A stretch of 64,000 nt of DNA from Mesorhizobium sp. ORS 3359 (GCA_000824845.1 CCNC01000204.1:61071-125070); one strand, 5' to 3'. Shown: positions 8,106 to 17,152, counted from the stretch's first letter. Numbers and translations are program-made. Notes: generated from the letters alone by a model not told the origin.

Positions 8106-9899
8106 ATGACACAATACGGCGGCGACTTGTTACTGGTCCTTATTCTCGCAAGCCTCGGATTATCCGCACTAGCGATTTTCATTTCGATATCCCGGTACCG
8201 CCGCAATCACCCGAGGGCATCAGTCACGCCAGGGCCCGGCGACGACTCCGCCACCGAGGCGGCACGAAAGCTGTTGCGCGAATTCGAGAAGAACGGGCAG
8301 TCGGTCGATGCGGCTCTGGTCTCATGGTCGCCCGACACCCTGCGCAAGATCCTTGCCGAGGACTTGCCGGACGCGCAGGTCATCGTCGTCTCCAATCGTG
8401 AGCCTTATATCCACAACGAGACCAAGGACGGCGAGGTCGAGCTCGTCGTGCCGGCGAGCGGGCTGGTATCGGCGCTTGAGCCGATCACGCGCGCCTGCGG
8501 CGGCACCTGGATCGCCTATGGCGGCGGCACCGCAGACCGGACGGTGGTCGACGAACATGACCGCGTGCAGGTGCCGCCCGGCCATCCCTCCTACACGCTG
8601 CGCCGGGTCTGGCTGAGCGACGAGGAATATCAAGGCTACTATCTCGGCTTTGCCAATGAAGGCCTGTGGCCGCTCTGCCATATCGCCTTCACGCGGCCGA
8701 TTTTTCGGGAGTCGGACTGGGAGGCCTATGAAGCCGTCAACCGCAAGTTTGCCGACACGGTGGTTGCCGAGGCGCGCAACGAGCGACCGATCGTCCTCGT
8801 TCAAGACTATCACTTCGCGCTTCTGCCGCGCATGATCCGCGAGCGCCTGCCCGATGCGATCGTCATCACCTTCTGGCATATCCCCTGGCCGAACTCGGAG
8901 GTGTTCAGCATCTGTCCCTGGCGCGAGCGCATCCTGGACGGTCTGCTCGGCAGCTCGATCGTAGGCTTCCATACTCAATACCACGCCAATAACTTTACCG
9001 AGAGCGTCGATCGCTTCATGGAAAGCCGCATCGAGCGCGCCGATGCCGCCATTTCCTACGGCGGCCAGGTGACACTGGTGCACTCCTATCCGATTTCGAT
9101 CGAATGGCCGGACGATCTCCTGAAAGCGTTGCCCAGCGTCGAGGAATGCCGGCTGCGCGTGCGCAAGCGGCACAGGCTTCCAGCCGGCGCCAAGCTGTGC
9201 GTCGGTGTCGAGCGTCTCGACTATACCAAGGGCATTCTCGACCGCTTCCGTGCCTTGGAGGAACTGTTCATCCGTCACCCTGAAATGGTGGGTAAAGTCG
9301 TGTTCCTGCAGGTCGCGGCGCCGAGCCGGGGTACGTTGCCGGCCTACAAACAGCTGCACGAGGAGTGTCTGCGCTGTGCCGACGAACTCAACCAGCGGTA
9401 CGGCAGCGCATCCTACCGGCCGGTGGTCATGGTGGCCGAGCATCATTCGCAAGCGGCAGTTTACGAACTTTATCGCGCCGCCGACGTCTGTCTGGTGACC
9501 AGCCTGCATGACGGCATGAACCTGGTCGCCAAGGAGTTCGTCGCGGCGCGCGACGACGAGCAGGGCGTGCTTCTGCTCAGCACCTTCGCAGGCGCCTCGC
9601 GCGAGCTGCTGGAGGCGCTGATCGTCAATCCTTACGACGCGGCGATGATGAGCGAGGCGATGCTGCAGGCGCTGACCATGGGGCCGGACGAGCAGCGCGA
9701 GCGCATGCGGCGCATGCGCGAGATCGTGCGCGACAACAATGTCTATCGCTGGGCCGGCAGCATGCTGCTCGACGCCGCGCGGCTGAGGAAGCGCGGCGAC
9801 CTCGACCGTGTCACAGCCTTATACGAGCGGCCGGCAGGCCCCACCGGCGACAATGTCGTCTCCATGTTCGAACGCAAACAGGCAGTGGGATTTAGATGA
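8106..9899 (+). CDS. otsA: GT20 family synthase (trehalose-6-phosphate synthase-like) with N-terminal membrane anchor
   Basis: A 597-residue protein. Residues about 7-28 form one strong hydrophobic segment followed by the basic RYRRNHPR, so the catalytic part should be tethered to the inner membrane with the enzyme in the cytoplasm. The GT20 domain begins near 90 (VIVVSNREPY) and carries VQDYHFALLP near 235, HIPWPNSEVF near 257, RLDYTKGI near 368 and DGMNLVAKEF near 468, all expected for UDP-glucose-using trehalose-6-phosphate synthases. It is longer than typical OtsA (about 450-480) because of the anchor and linker, and HIPWPN with CPWRERILDG differs from common OtsA wording. A glucosylglycerol-phosphate synthase is therefore a real alternative. 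It overlaps the phosphatase gene by 4 bases, and an EcfG promoter lies upstream. Confidence 0.82.
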   Translation: MTQYGGDLLLVLILASLGLSALAIFISISRYRRNHPRASVTPGPGDDSATEAARKLLREFEKNGQSVDAALVSWSPDTLRKILAEDLPDAQVIVVSNREPYIHNETKDGEVELVVPASGLVSALEPITRACGGTWIAYGGGTADRTVVDEHDRVQVPPGHPSYTLRRVWLSDEEYQGYYLGFANEGLWPLCHIAFTRPIFRESDWEAYEAVNRKFADTVVAEARNERPIVLVQDYHFALLPRMIRERLPDAIVITFWHIPWPNSEVFSICPWRERILDGLLGSSIVGFHTQYHANNFTESVDRFMESRIERADAAISYGGQVTLVHSYPISIEWPDDLLKALPSVEECRLRVRKRHRLPAGAKLCVGVERLDYTKGILDRFRALEELFIRHPEMVGKVVFLQVAAPSRGTLPAYKQLHEECLRCADELNQRYGSASYRPVVMVAEHHSQAAVYELYRAADVCLVTSLHDGMNLVAKEFVAARDDEQGVLLLSTFAGASRELLEALIVNPYDAAMMSEAMLQALTMGPDEQRERMRRMREIVRDNNVYRWAGSMLLDAARLRKRGDLDRVTALYERPAGPTGDNVVSMFERKQAVGFR

Positions 9900-10678
9900 G
9901 CATCCAGGCAGACCTCACCCCGCCGCTTCCAGAAGGACGGTGGGCGCTTTTCCTCGACATCGACGGCACCTTGCTGGAGCACGCGGCGCATCCCGACGCC
10001 GTCTCGGTCAGCGAGGAGTTGCGCGTTCTTCTGCAGACGATCGAGCGGCGCCTGGACGGCGCGCTCGCCTTCATCACCGGCCGCTCGATCGCGGCCGTGG
10101 ACCATCTGTTCGATCCGTTGAAGCTCAGGATTGCCGGCCTCTACGGGCTGGAGCACAGGCTTCTCCCGGACGGACCAATCGAGGCCGCGGGCGAACCGGC
10201 GGATATGGCAGCACTTGCCGACGAGATTGAACTGGAGCTGGCAAGCAAGGCCGTCTATGTCGAACGCAAGGGGCCGGTGCTCGCCATCCACACGAGAGCC
10301 GCGCCGCAGCTTCTGGCGCGGGCGACGGAGCTGGTCGAGGCAGCGCTCGAGCGGCTGCCCAAGGGCTACCGCGTGATCGCCGGCAATGCCGGCGTCGAGC
10401 TGATGCCGCTCGAAGCCGCCAAGGGCGCCGCGATCCGGCGCTTCATGCAGCTCGATCCCTTCACCGGCAGGCGTCCGGTGTTCCTCGGCGACGACACATC
10501 CGACGAGAATGGCTTCGAGACGGTCAACGCCGCGGGCGGAATCTCGATCCGCGTGAAGCCGCAGGGCGAGACGGCCGCCCGCTTCGCCATCGAGGATGTC
10601 GCGAGCGCCATAGCCTGGCTCGAAGCCAATTTTGCGGCGCCTGCCGCGCAGGCGTCCAGCCGCAATCTCGTTGCCTAA
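9896..10678 (+). CDS. otsB: Trehalose-6-phosphate phosphatase (HAD superfamily)
   Basis: A 260-residue HAD phosphatase. Motif I is DIDGTLL with the nucleophile Asp21 and general acid Asp23. ITGRS near 61-65 is motif II, and GDDTSDENGFE near 198 is motif IV, the OtsB form. The family removes phosphate from trehalose 6-phosphate to give trehalose. The ATG overlaps the stop of the GT20 gene (ATGA), so the two products are made together. If the upstream enzyme makes a different sugar phosphate, this phosphatase would act on that product. It is convergent with the next gene, with only 20 bases between stops. Confidence 0.92.
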   Translation: MSIQADLTPPLPEGRWALFLDIDGTLLEHAAHPDAVSVSEELRVLLQTIERRLDGALAFITGRSIAAVDHLFDPLKLRIAGLYGLEHRLLPDGPIEAAGEPADMAALADEIELELASKAVYVERKGPVLAIHTRAAPQLLARATELVEAALERLPKGYRVIAGNAGVELMPLEAAKGAAIRRFMQLDPFTGRRPVFLGDDTSDENGFETVNAAGGISIRVKPQGETAARFAIEDVASAIAWLEANFAAPAAQASSRNLVA

Positions 10679-10698
10679 ACCCGCTAGTTACTCCGCAG

Positions 10699-11442
10699 CT
10701 ACTGCTGCTGCAGGCCCGTGATCATCGCGATGATCTCGTTCTTGTCGGTCTTCCTGGTCTCGCGCACGCCGATCTGCTTGCCGCGCCTCAGGACGCAGAT
10801 GCGGTCCGACAGCTTGAACACCTGATCGAGGCTGTGGCTGATGATCAGGATGCCGACATTGCGCTGCTTGAGCGACTGAACGATCGTCTCAACCCTGGCG
10901 GTCTCGGCGACGCCAAGCGCGGCCGTCGGCTCGTCGAGAAGGATCAGCTTGCTTGCCCAGTGCGTCGCCCTGGCGATCGCGACGCCCTGCCGCTGACCGC
11001 CGGAGAGGTCGCGAATGGTGGCGTGCGCGGAAGGGATGCGCACGTCGAGCTCCTTCACCAGTTTCTCCGTCTCGGCGATCATGCGGCGGCGGTCGAGCAG
11101 GCCGATGCGGTTCAGCGGCTCGCGGCCGAGGAACATGTTCATATAGACCGTCTGCTGATCGGCCAAAGCGAGATCCTGGTAGACGACCTCGATGCCATGC
11201 GCGCGCCCCATGGTCGCGTTCGACATCGTCACCGGCTTGCCCTCGATCGTGATCGTGCCGGAGGAGGGCGGGTGCACGCCGGAGATGATCTTGACCAGCG
11301 TCGACTTGCCGGCGCCGTTGTCACCGACAAGTGCGACGATCTCGCCAGGAAAGACCTCGAGCGAGAAGTTCTCGATCGCAGTGAGGCCGCCGAAGTGCTT
11401 GCGGATGTCCTGAAGCTGGAGGATGGGGGCGCTTGGATTCAT
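10699..11442 (-). CDS. ABC transporter ATP-binding protein (sugar type, single domain)
   Basis: A 247-residue ATPase with one nucleotide-binding domain: Walker A GDNGAGKST at 40-48, signature LSGGQRQ at 146-152, Walker B LILLDE at 166-171 and the H-loop SHSLDQVF near 200. The wording (GDNGAGKST, YQDLALADQQTV) is that of the FrcA-like sugar ATPases, which work as homodimers with RbsC-type permeases. It is the last gene of a minus-strand run containing a permease (12664-13635) and two binding proteins, separated from the PLP gene by 9 bases. It should power that importer; the substrate is discussed under the binding proteins. Confidence 0.92.
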   Translation of the reverse strand: MNPSAPILQLQDIRKHFGGLTAIENFSLEVFPGEIVALVGDNGAGKSTLVKIISGVHPPSSGTITIEGKPVTMSNATMGRAHGIEVVYQDLALADQQTVYMNMFLGREPLNRIGLLDRRRMIAETEKLVKELDVRIPSAHATIRDLSGGQRQGVAIARATHWASKLILLDEPTAALGVAETARVETIVQSLKQRNVGILIISHSLDQVFKLSDRICVLRRGKQIGVRETRKTDKNEIIAMITGLQQQ

Positions 11443-11451
11443 GGTTTTCTC

Positions 11452-12651
11452 CTAGACGGGCCAGGCATAGGGCTCGCCAAAACCGTTCTCGATCGTTTCA
11501 ACCACAGGCTTGCCCTTCGAGATGCCGGAGACGCCGACGACATAGGCTCGGGTGACGAAGGCCTGGCCGCGGAAGCCGAAGACGGCGCTGTCGCCGGGCC
11601 TCGGCGCATTTGCGCCGGCTGCGTCGATCATGGCGTAGTAGTCGATCGCCGAAGGCGGCGGCACTTCGACGCTTTTGAGCGCCGACGCGGCGGTGGTCGG
11701 CGCGGCCGAGACGATCGCCTTGACGTCATAGTCGGGAAAGATCGGGTCGATATAGAAGCCGCCGCCGAAGCAGTAGGCCTTGCCGCCTGACAGATGCGAC
11801 ACCTCGGTGAGGTAGAGGACGGCAGGCAGTTCCGGCAGATCTTCCATGACATGCAGCGCCGTGGTGCCGTGCAGGCCGTTGCCGGGTTCGCATTGCGTGG
11901 CGCCGGCTTCCGCCAGCGCCGCCAGCATGACGCTCGACGTGGTGCCCGGCGCGTTGACTTCGATGTCCCTGCGCCCTTTCTTGGCGAGCGCCTCGGCGGC
12001 CTTGCTCAGCGTCGCCAGATTGGGCGTCGGCAGCACTTTTCGCGCGGCATGGTCGAAGAGCAGGGCAGGGAAGGTGGTGATGCCGGCGAAGCGGCCGCCC
12101 GGAACGGCATCCAGCCGGTCCGCGACGGCAACAATTTCGCCGGCGTCGAAGCCGCCTTCATGGCCGCGGTAGAAAATGTCGCCCTCGGCCGCGATGCGGG
12201 CGAGCAGGTCCTGGACATAGCCGGCCGCCTTGGCGCCTTTGCCGGCTTCCTCGGCCTTGATGTCGTTGAAGACGGTCCAATAGTCCGGCTTGAAGGTCCT
12301 TGCCGCCGCGTCCGCCTCGAATTTCGCGATCTGCTGCAGATGGCCGAGATGGCCGAGCTTCATGCCGGCCTTATGCGTGGCGCGCGCGCAGGCCATGTCG
12401 ACCGCGACAGCGCGTTCGATGCCGCCGCGCATCACCGCCTTGCAAAAGGAGCTGGAGCGGCCGACCTGCTTCGTCATGGCGAAGATCTTCAGGTCGAGCC
12501 GATCGGCTTCCTGTTTGAGGACCTTAGCATTGCGCTCGACCGTGTCGAGATCGAGCACATAGGCGTTGGCCGGCAGCTTGCCCTGCTGGTGAAGGCCGAT
12601 CGCCGCTTCGATGAAGGCGGGGTTGCGGCGGCGCAGAACGTCGAGAAACAT
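11452..12651 (-). CDS. YhfX-like PLP-dependent enzyme (alanine racemase N-terminal fold)
   Basis: A 399-residue protein resembling E. coli YhfX, a poorly characterised fold-III PLP protein related to alanine racemase and D-threonine/D-serine lyases. NAYVLDLDTVERNAKVL near 28-44 and KIFAMTKQVGR near 55-65 are the first strands of the PLP barrel; the Lys in MTKQ is the likely Schiff-base lysine. APGTTSS near 229-235 fits phosphate binding. There is no signal peptide. It lies inside a sugar-type ABC operon, between permease and ATPase, with short gaps, so its substrate is probably the imported compound or the amine freed by the M20 hydrolase upstream. Racemase, aldolase or lyase activity cannot be distinguished from sequence. 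Confidence 0.78.
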   Translation of the reverse strand: MFLDVLRRRNPAFIEAAIGLHQQGKLPANAYVLDLDTVERNAKVLKQEADRLDLKIFAMTKQVGRSSSFCKAVMRGGIERAVAVDMACARATHKAGMKLGHLGHLQQIAKFEADAAARTFKPDYWTVFNDIKAEEAGKGAKAAGYVQDLLARIAAEGDIFYRGHEGGFDAGEIVAVADRLDAVPGGRFAGITTFPALLFDHAARKVLPTPNLATLSKAAEALAKKGRRDIEVNAPGTTSSVMLAALAEAGATQCEPGNGLHGTTALHVMEDLPELPAVLYLTEVSHLSGGKAYCFGGGFYIDPIFPDYDVKAIVSAAPTTAASALKSVEVPPPSAIDYYAMIDAAGANAPRPGDSAVFGFRGQAFVTRAYVVGVSGISKGKPVVETIENGFGEPYAWPV

Positions 12652-12663
12652 GGAAAGGTTCCT

Positions 12664-13635
12664 TTAGCGGGATTTGTCGCGCAGCGACACGGCGACCGCG
12701 GTGAGGATGATCAGGCCGCGCACGATCATCTGGTCGGAGACCGAAAGACCCATCAGGATCAGCCCGTTGTTCAGCATGCCCATCATCAGCGAGCCAACGA
12801 GGGCGCCGACGATCGAGCCCTTGCCGCCATTGAGCAGCGTGCCGCCGACGATGACGGCGGCAATGACCGTCATCAGATCGGTCTCGCCGAGCGTGTATTT
12901 CGCCGCCTGCAGGCGGCCGGCGTAAAGCAATCCGGCGAGCCCCGCGAGCCCGCCGCTGATGGTGAGCACGGCGAGCCTGATCTTGGGCACGCTGATGCCC
13001 GAAACGCTTGCAGCGCGGGCATTGTCGCCGGTCGCCAACACATGCGCGCCGAAACGCGTCTCGCGGTAGACGAGGTGGCCGATCGTGATGGCGATCACCG
13101 TCCACCAGATCAGCGAGGGCACGCCGAGCAGCGAGCCCGAGCCGAAGAAGCCGGTGAAGGCCTCGTTGGTGACCGAGATCGAGCGCAGGTCGGTCATAGA
13201 GCGCGAGACGCCGGCGAACAGGCCCATCGTCGCCAGCGTCACCAGAAAGGACGGCAGCCTGACATAGGCGACCAGCGCGCCGTTGATGAGGCCGATCAGG
13301 ATTCCTGCGCCCAGGCCGGCGACGATGCCTGCCGCCATCCCGTAGGAGGCGATGGTGACGGCAGCGGCGAGCGCCGATACCGCCACGATCGAGCCGATCG
13401 AAAGGTCGATCTCGCCGGCCGACATGACGAAGACGAGGCCGATCGCCATGATCGTCACCGGCGCCGTCTGCAGCACGATGTTGGAGAGGTTGCGGACGGT
13501 GAGAAAGCCGCTGTCCCTCAGCATGAAGGCGAAGAACAGGAAGATCGCCAGGAAGCCGAGATAGACCACATATTGCTGCAGATTGAAGCGGCTGGCGAAG
13601 CTGCCCATCTCGGTGCCGGTGTTGGCGCTGGTCAT
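12664..13635 (-). CDS. ABC transporter permease, RbsC family
   Basis: A 323-residue membrane protein with about 8-10 hydrophobic segments and the RbsC-family motifs SAGEIDLSIGSIVAVSALAA near 70-90 and GGTLLNGGKGSIVGALVGSL near 268-287. These permeases work as homodimers with one ATPase dimer and a periplasmic binding protein. The gene lies 12 bases upstream of the YhfX-like gene and 41 bases downstream of the first binding-protein gene, within one minus-strand operon. It starts MTSANTGTEMG with a clear cytoplasmic N-terminus. There is only one permease gene for two binding proteins, so both may dock on the same channel. Confidence 0.9.
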   Translation of the reverse strand: MTSANTGTEMGSFASRFNLQQYVVYLGFLAIFLFFAFMLRDSGFLTVRNLSNIVLQTAPVTIMAIGLVFVMSAGEIDLSIGSIVAVSALAAAVTIASYGMAAGIVAGLGAGILIGLINGALVAYVRLPSFLVTLATMGLFAGVSRSMTDLRSISVTNEAFTGFFGSGSLLGVPSLIWWTVIAITIGHLVYRETRFGAHVLATGDNARAASVSGISVPKIRLAVLTISGGLAGLAGLLYAGRLQAAKYTLGETDLMTVIAAVIVGGTLLNGGKGSIVGALVGSLMMGMLNNGLILMGLSVSDQMIVRGLIILTAVAVSLRDKSR

Positions 13636-13676
13636 GTTCGATCTCCGATGGTGCGTGCCTCGCAGCCTGCCACGGG

Positions 13677-14738
13677 TTACTTGATGGCGTCCGCGATGGT
13701 CGCGGGCACATCCCTGTGGAGCGATTTCTTCCAGCCGTCCTTCACCGTGTCCTTGGTGACAGCGATGGAATCGACCGCGTAGAAAGGCTCGGCCTTCAGG
13801 CCGACCAGCGAGCCGGCCGATGCGCGCGCCAGCGTCACGCCGATCGAATAGGCCTCGTCGGCGACAAGGGCTGCGATGTTACCACCTTTGACCATGTCGA
13901 GCGCGGCCGGTTCGTTGAGGTCGAGCGTGACGATCTTGGTGTGCGTGTTGCCGGCGGCGCGAAGGGCGGAGAGAACGCTCAGCGCCGGCTCGGCCCAGGT
14001 GACATAGATGCCGTCAAGGTCGGGATGCTGGGTGATCATCGCCTGCGCGATGTCCTCTGAGCGCGCCGGATCGGCCATGCCGGCCTCGGCGGCGATCTTC
14101 ATGTCGGGATAGTCCTGCTCGATGGTCTTCTTGAAGGCGCCGTCGCGCTGGTTGGTGACGTAGAAGTCGGCGTCGTGGAAGATGTAGCCGACCTTGCCCT
14201 TCTTGCCGAGCGCCTCGGCCATGGCGATGCCGGCCTTGTTGCCCATCTGGAAGAGGTCGTCGGAGACGATGGTGACGTAATCCGTGCCCTGCTTGTACCC
14301 GGCGGGGCAATTGTCGACGAAGCCGAGCTTGACGCCGGCCTGGCGGGCCGGATCGTAGACGGAGGCCGCGGTCGCCGGATCGACCGGCAGCGACAGGATG
14401 ATCGACGGCTTCTTGGCCATCACCGTCTCGACATCGGCCTTCTGGCGGGCGGCGTCGAAGCCGGCGTCGGTCTGCGCCACCACCTCGATGCCGAGACGCT
14501 TGAACTCGTCATGCGCCCCTGCGTTGACCGCGTTGGTGTACTCGCTCATCTCGTGCCAGACGAGGGCCGCGGTAAACTTGCCGTCCTTGATCTGCTGTTC
14601 CTGCGCCGCCGTCAGCGTCAGCGAGGCCGCCGGAACCGGCTTCTCGCCGTTCGGCCCAGTGGTGACGCCTTCAGCGGCGAAGGCATGGGCCGCGAACAGG
14701 CTCGCCAATACGGTCATGATACCAAATGCTTTGCGCAT
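13677..14738 (-). CDS. Periplasmic sugar-type substrate-binding protein, copy 1 of a tandem pair
   Basis: A 353-residue protein with a signal peptide (MRKAFGIMTVLASLFAAHAFA) and a type I periplasmic binding fold as in ribose-binding proteins. It is 1,062 bases long, exactly like the next gene upstream, and the two proteins share long stretches such as GYIFHDAD/NFYVTNQRD, HPDLDGIYVTWAEPA and AAGNTHTKIVTLDLNEP versus GAGNTHTKIVTLDLAEP. They are tandem paralogues. The C-termini also match (DGWKKSLHRDVPATIADAIK versus QGWKDSLNRDAPQSVLDAAK). The ligand is unknown. The unusual HEMSEYTNAVNAGAHDEF region marks a subfamily apart from ribose or allose binders. Confidence 0.88.
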   Translation of the reverse strand: MRKAFGIMTVLASLFAAHAFAAEGVTTGPNGEKPVPAASLTLTAAQEQQIKDGKFTAALVWHEMSEYTNAVNAGAHDEFKRLGIEVVAQTDAGFDAARQKADVETVMAKKPSIILSLPVDPATAASVYDPARQAGVKLGFVDNCPAGYKQGTDYVTIVSDDLFQMGNKAGIAMAEALGKKGKVGYIFHDADFYVTNQRDGAFKKTIEQDYPDMKIAAEAGMADPARSEDIAQAMITQHPDLDGIYVTWAEPALSVLSALRAAGNTHTKIVTLDLNEPAALDMVKGGNIAALVADEAYSIGVTLARASAGSLVGLKAEPFYAVDSIAVTKDTVKDGWKKSLHRDVPATIADAIK

Positions 14739-14767
14739 ATCCGTTCCCCTTCTTGTTCAGGAAGATA

Positions 14768-14795
14768 GCTCGGGCTCGGCAAGCCGGGCCGGAGC
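14768..14795 (-). terminator. Strong hairpin between the tandem binding-protein genes
   Basis: A 13-base arm at 14768-14780 pairs with 14783-14795 across a two-base AA spacer, with one mismatch and one possible G-U pair; the stem is almost all G and C. It follows the stop of the upstream binding-protein gene by a few bases. There is no T-run, so it is more likely an attenuating or mRNA-stabilising hairpin than a full terminator. Confidence 0.5.
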
Positions 14796-14801
14796 GTCGG
14801 C

Positions 14802-15863
14802 TCACTTCGCCGCGTCGAGCACCGACTGCGGCGCGTCGCGGTTGAGCGAGTCCTTCCAGCCCTGGGAGACGTTCTCCTTGGTCACGGTCAGCGCCGGCGC
14901 GACGACGAAGGCGGGCGTTTGCTGGGCAAGCAGCGACTTCATGCCGGAGGCGGCCATGGCGCGGCCGAGCTCATAGGCCTTGTCGGCGACGAGCGCGGCG
15001 ACATTGCCGCCCTTGACCATGTCGAGCGCGACCGGCTCGGCAAGATCCAGCGTGACGATCTTGGTATGGGTGTTGCCGGCGCCGCGCAGCGCCGAAAGCA
15101 CGCCGTCGGCAGGCTCGGCCCAGGTCACGTAGATGCCGTCGAGATCGGGATGCTGCAGCAGCATGGCATTGGCCAGTTCCTCGGCCCGGGCCGGGTCTGA
15201 GATGCCCTGTTCGGCGACGATCTTGATGTCGGGATAGTCCTTCTCGATGGTTTTCTTGAAGGACTGGTCGCGCTGGTTGGTGACGTAATAGTTGGCATCG
15301 TGGAAGATATAGCCGACCTTGCCCTTGCCACCGATGGCCTTGGCCATGGCGTCGGCCGCCTGCTTGCCCATTTGGTAGAGATCGTCGGTGACGATCGAGG
15401 CATAGTCGGTGCCTTGCTTATAGTCCTTCGGCAGGTTCGACAGGAACACCAGCTTGACGCCGTCCTTGACCGCCTGCCGGAAGGCTTCGGCGGAGGTGAC
15501 CGGGTCGAGCGGCAATGCCAGGATGACGTTTGGCTTGGCGGCCAAAGCGGTCTCGATGTCGCTGCGCTGGCGGGCGGCGTCGAACTGCGCGTCGGTCTTG
15601 ACCGCGATCGAGATGCCGGCGCGGGCGAACTCGTCGGTGGCGCCCGCGGTCACCGCGTTGGTGAAGTCGGAAGAGGTGTGCCACAGGAGGGCAGCCTTAT
15701 AGCCCTTGTCCTTCAGCGCCGCGATGTCGGCTTCGCTCAGCGTCAGGCTGGAGCTCGGCGTGGTGGTCTCGCCCTGCGGACCGATCGTCTGCGCGTGAGC
15801 GGCTGCGCTGGCGAGCATCAATCCGCCGGCCAAGGCGGCGGCAATCCATTTCTTCATCAGCAT
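14802..15863 (-). CDS. Periplasmic sugar-type substrate-binding protein, copy 2 of a tandem pair
   Basis: A 353-residue type I periplasmic binding protein with signal peptide MLMKKWIAAALAGGLMLASA ending in AAHAQ. The ATG at 15863 is chosen because GGGAG lies nine bases upstream; a second ATG two codons later is possible, and the frame stays open far upstream without family sequence. It is paralogous to the downstream gene at 13677-14738. Differences cluster at ligand-contact-type positions (for example HTSSDFTNAVTAG versus HEMSEYTNAVNAG), so the two copies may have different affinity or ligands. It is the first transport gene of the operon, 35 bases after the M20 hydrolase stop, with a GC-rich hairpin after its own stop. 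Confidence 0.88.
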   Translation of the reverse strand: MLMKKWIAAALAGGLMLASAAAHAQTIGPQGETTTPSSSLTLSEADIAALKDKGYKAALLWHTSSDFTNAVTAGATDEFARAGISIAVKTDAQFDAARQRSDIETALAAKPNVILALPLDPVTSAEAFRQAVKDGVKLVFLSNLPKDYKQGTDYASIVTDDLYQMGKQAADAMAKAIGGKGKVGYIFHDANYYVTNQRDQSFKKTIEKDYPDIKIVAEQGISDPARAEELANAMLLQHPDLDGIYVTWAEPADGVLSALRGAGNTHTKIVTLDLAEPVALDMVKGGNVAALVADKAYELGRAMAASGMKSLLAQQTPAFVVAPALTVTKENVSQGWKDSLNRDAPQSVLDAAK

Positions 15864-15898
15864 TTTTTTAGTCTCCCAGTTTCTGCTTCGTTGGTCGT

Positions 15899-17152
15899 TC
15901 AATTGGCCACGCCGCAATAGCGGGCCATGAAGGCTGCGAAGCCGACGATGCCGGCGAGGTATTCCTCGACATCGACGTGCTCCTCGAAAGTGTGGCAGTT
16001 GCGGATGTCGCCCGGCGCGCAATAGACGGCTGGGATGCCCAACCGGTTGACGAAGAACGACGATTCCGACCAGAAGGGCGCACCCTCAATCATGCCGCGG
16101 CCGTCCAGGGCGCCTGCCATCGATTGCGAAAGCATGGCGACTTCGGCGCGCGTCTCGTCGATCTCGGCGGCGGTGCCGCCCAGCCTGTGATCGCGTCCGG
16201 CCGGATAGGCGAACTCCACGGCGATCTCGGGATCAGTGATGGCGCCGCGCACCGCAGCCTCGATCTCGGCGGCGGCCGTGTCGAGGGATTCGCCCGGCAG
16301 GAGCTTGCGGATCAACGACAGCGTGCATCGCTCGGGCACGGCGATATAGCCGCCGCCGTTGAGGCCGGTGATCAGCAGGAAGCCGCGCCCGGTGAGCCTA
16401 TGCTCGGCGCGGGCGGCTACCTCGTCCGAGTGGTTCCACAGCGCCGTCATGGCGGCATGGGCGGCGCGAAGGGCGTCCTTGCCGAGCTCGGGCACGCCGA
16501 AATAGGCCGACTTGCCGGTGATCGTGATGTCGGTGATGAAGAAGCCGATCTGCGCGGCGTAGACGGCAAGCCGCGTCGGCTCGACATAGACGGTGAAATC
16601 GGGCGCTGCGACCTCGCCGGCCTCGATGCGGCCGACGAAATGCTTGACGCCGGCGGAGACGCCGGTGCCGGGCTGGCCGCTCTCCTCGTCGCCGACGAAA
16701 GCGAAGGCCACATCGCCCTTGAGGCGGATGCCGGCCTTGTCGAGCAGCGAGAGCGCCGCCAGCGAGGCGATGATGCCCGCCTTGAGGTCGCCGGAGCCGC
16801 GGCCCCACACAGCCCCGTTGATGATAGGCGCGCCGAACGGGTCCTCCCGCTCGGTCCCGGCCCAATGTTCGCGCCAGCCGTCAACATGAACGGTGTCGGT
16901 GTGGCCGATGAAGAGCAGGCGCTTGCCATCGCCGGCACCCTTGCGTTCGCCCCAGATGTTCGGCCTGCCGGGCAGGAAATCCGCCCGGCTCAGGCCGTTC
17001 AGTCCCAGCTCGCGCATTTTCGCCTCAAGGAAGTCGACGAAATTCCTCTCGTTGCCGGTGATGCTTTCGCGGCCGATCGCGCCCCTGAACAGCGCCAGGG
17101 CCTGGTCGGGATCGAGAGCGGCTCGCAGCCTGGTCACGATATCTGCGGTCAC
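15899..17152 (-). CDS. M20 family metallohydrolase (acetylornithine deacetylase / DapE-like)
   Basis: A 417-residue zinc peptidase/deacylase. The metal-binding and catalytic motifs are present in order: HTDTV, GSGDLKAG, DEESG (general base Glu then metal Glu), YVEPT and the late CHTFEE. This family hydrolyses amide bonds of N-acyl amino acids or small peptides. I place the start at a GTG (17152) whose last two bases overlap the TGA of the ROK gene; the longer frame to 17329 would read through the ROK coding region in another frame with arginine-rich nonsense. There is no signal peptide, so it is cytoplasmic. In this operon it probably deacylates the imported compound before the YhfX-like PLP enzyme acts; that order is inference. 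Confidence 0.87.
   Translation of the reverse strand: MTADIVTRLRAALDPDQALALFRGAIGRESITGNERNFVDFLEAKMRELGLNGLSRADFLPGRPNIWGERKGAGDGKRLLFIGHTDTVHVDGWREHWAGTEREDPFGAPIINGAVWGRGSGDLKAGIIASLAALSLLDKAGIRLKGDVAFAFVGDEESGQPGTGVSAGVKHFVGRIEAGEVAAPDFTVYVEPTRLAVYAAQIGFFITDITITGKSAYFGVPELGKDALRAAHAAMTALWNHSDEVAARAEHRLTGRGFLLITGLNGGGYIAVPERCTLSLIRKLLPGESLDTAAAEIEAAVRGAITDPEIAVEFAYPAGRDHRLGGTAAEIDETRAEVAMLSQSMAGALDGRGMIEGAPFWSESSFFVNRLGIPAVYCAPGDIRNCHTFEEHVDVEEYLAGIVGFAAFMARYCGVAN

Noticed and set aside
11794..13782. A 662-codon open frame on the plus strand
   Set aside because: It is antisense to the YhfX-like and permease genes, is very rich in Arg, Asp, Gly and His with no family motifs, and is a typical mirror frame of high-GC genes.
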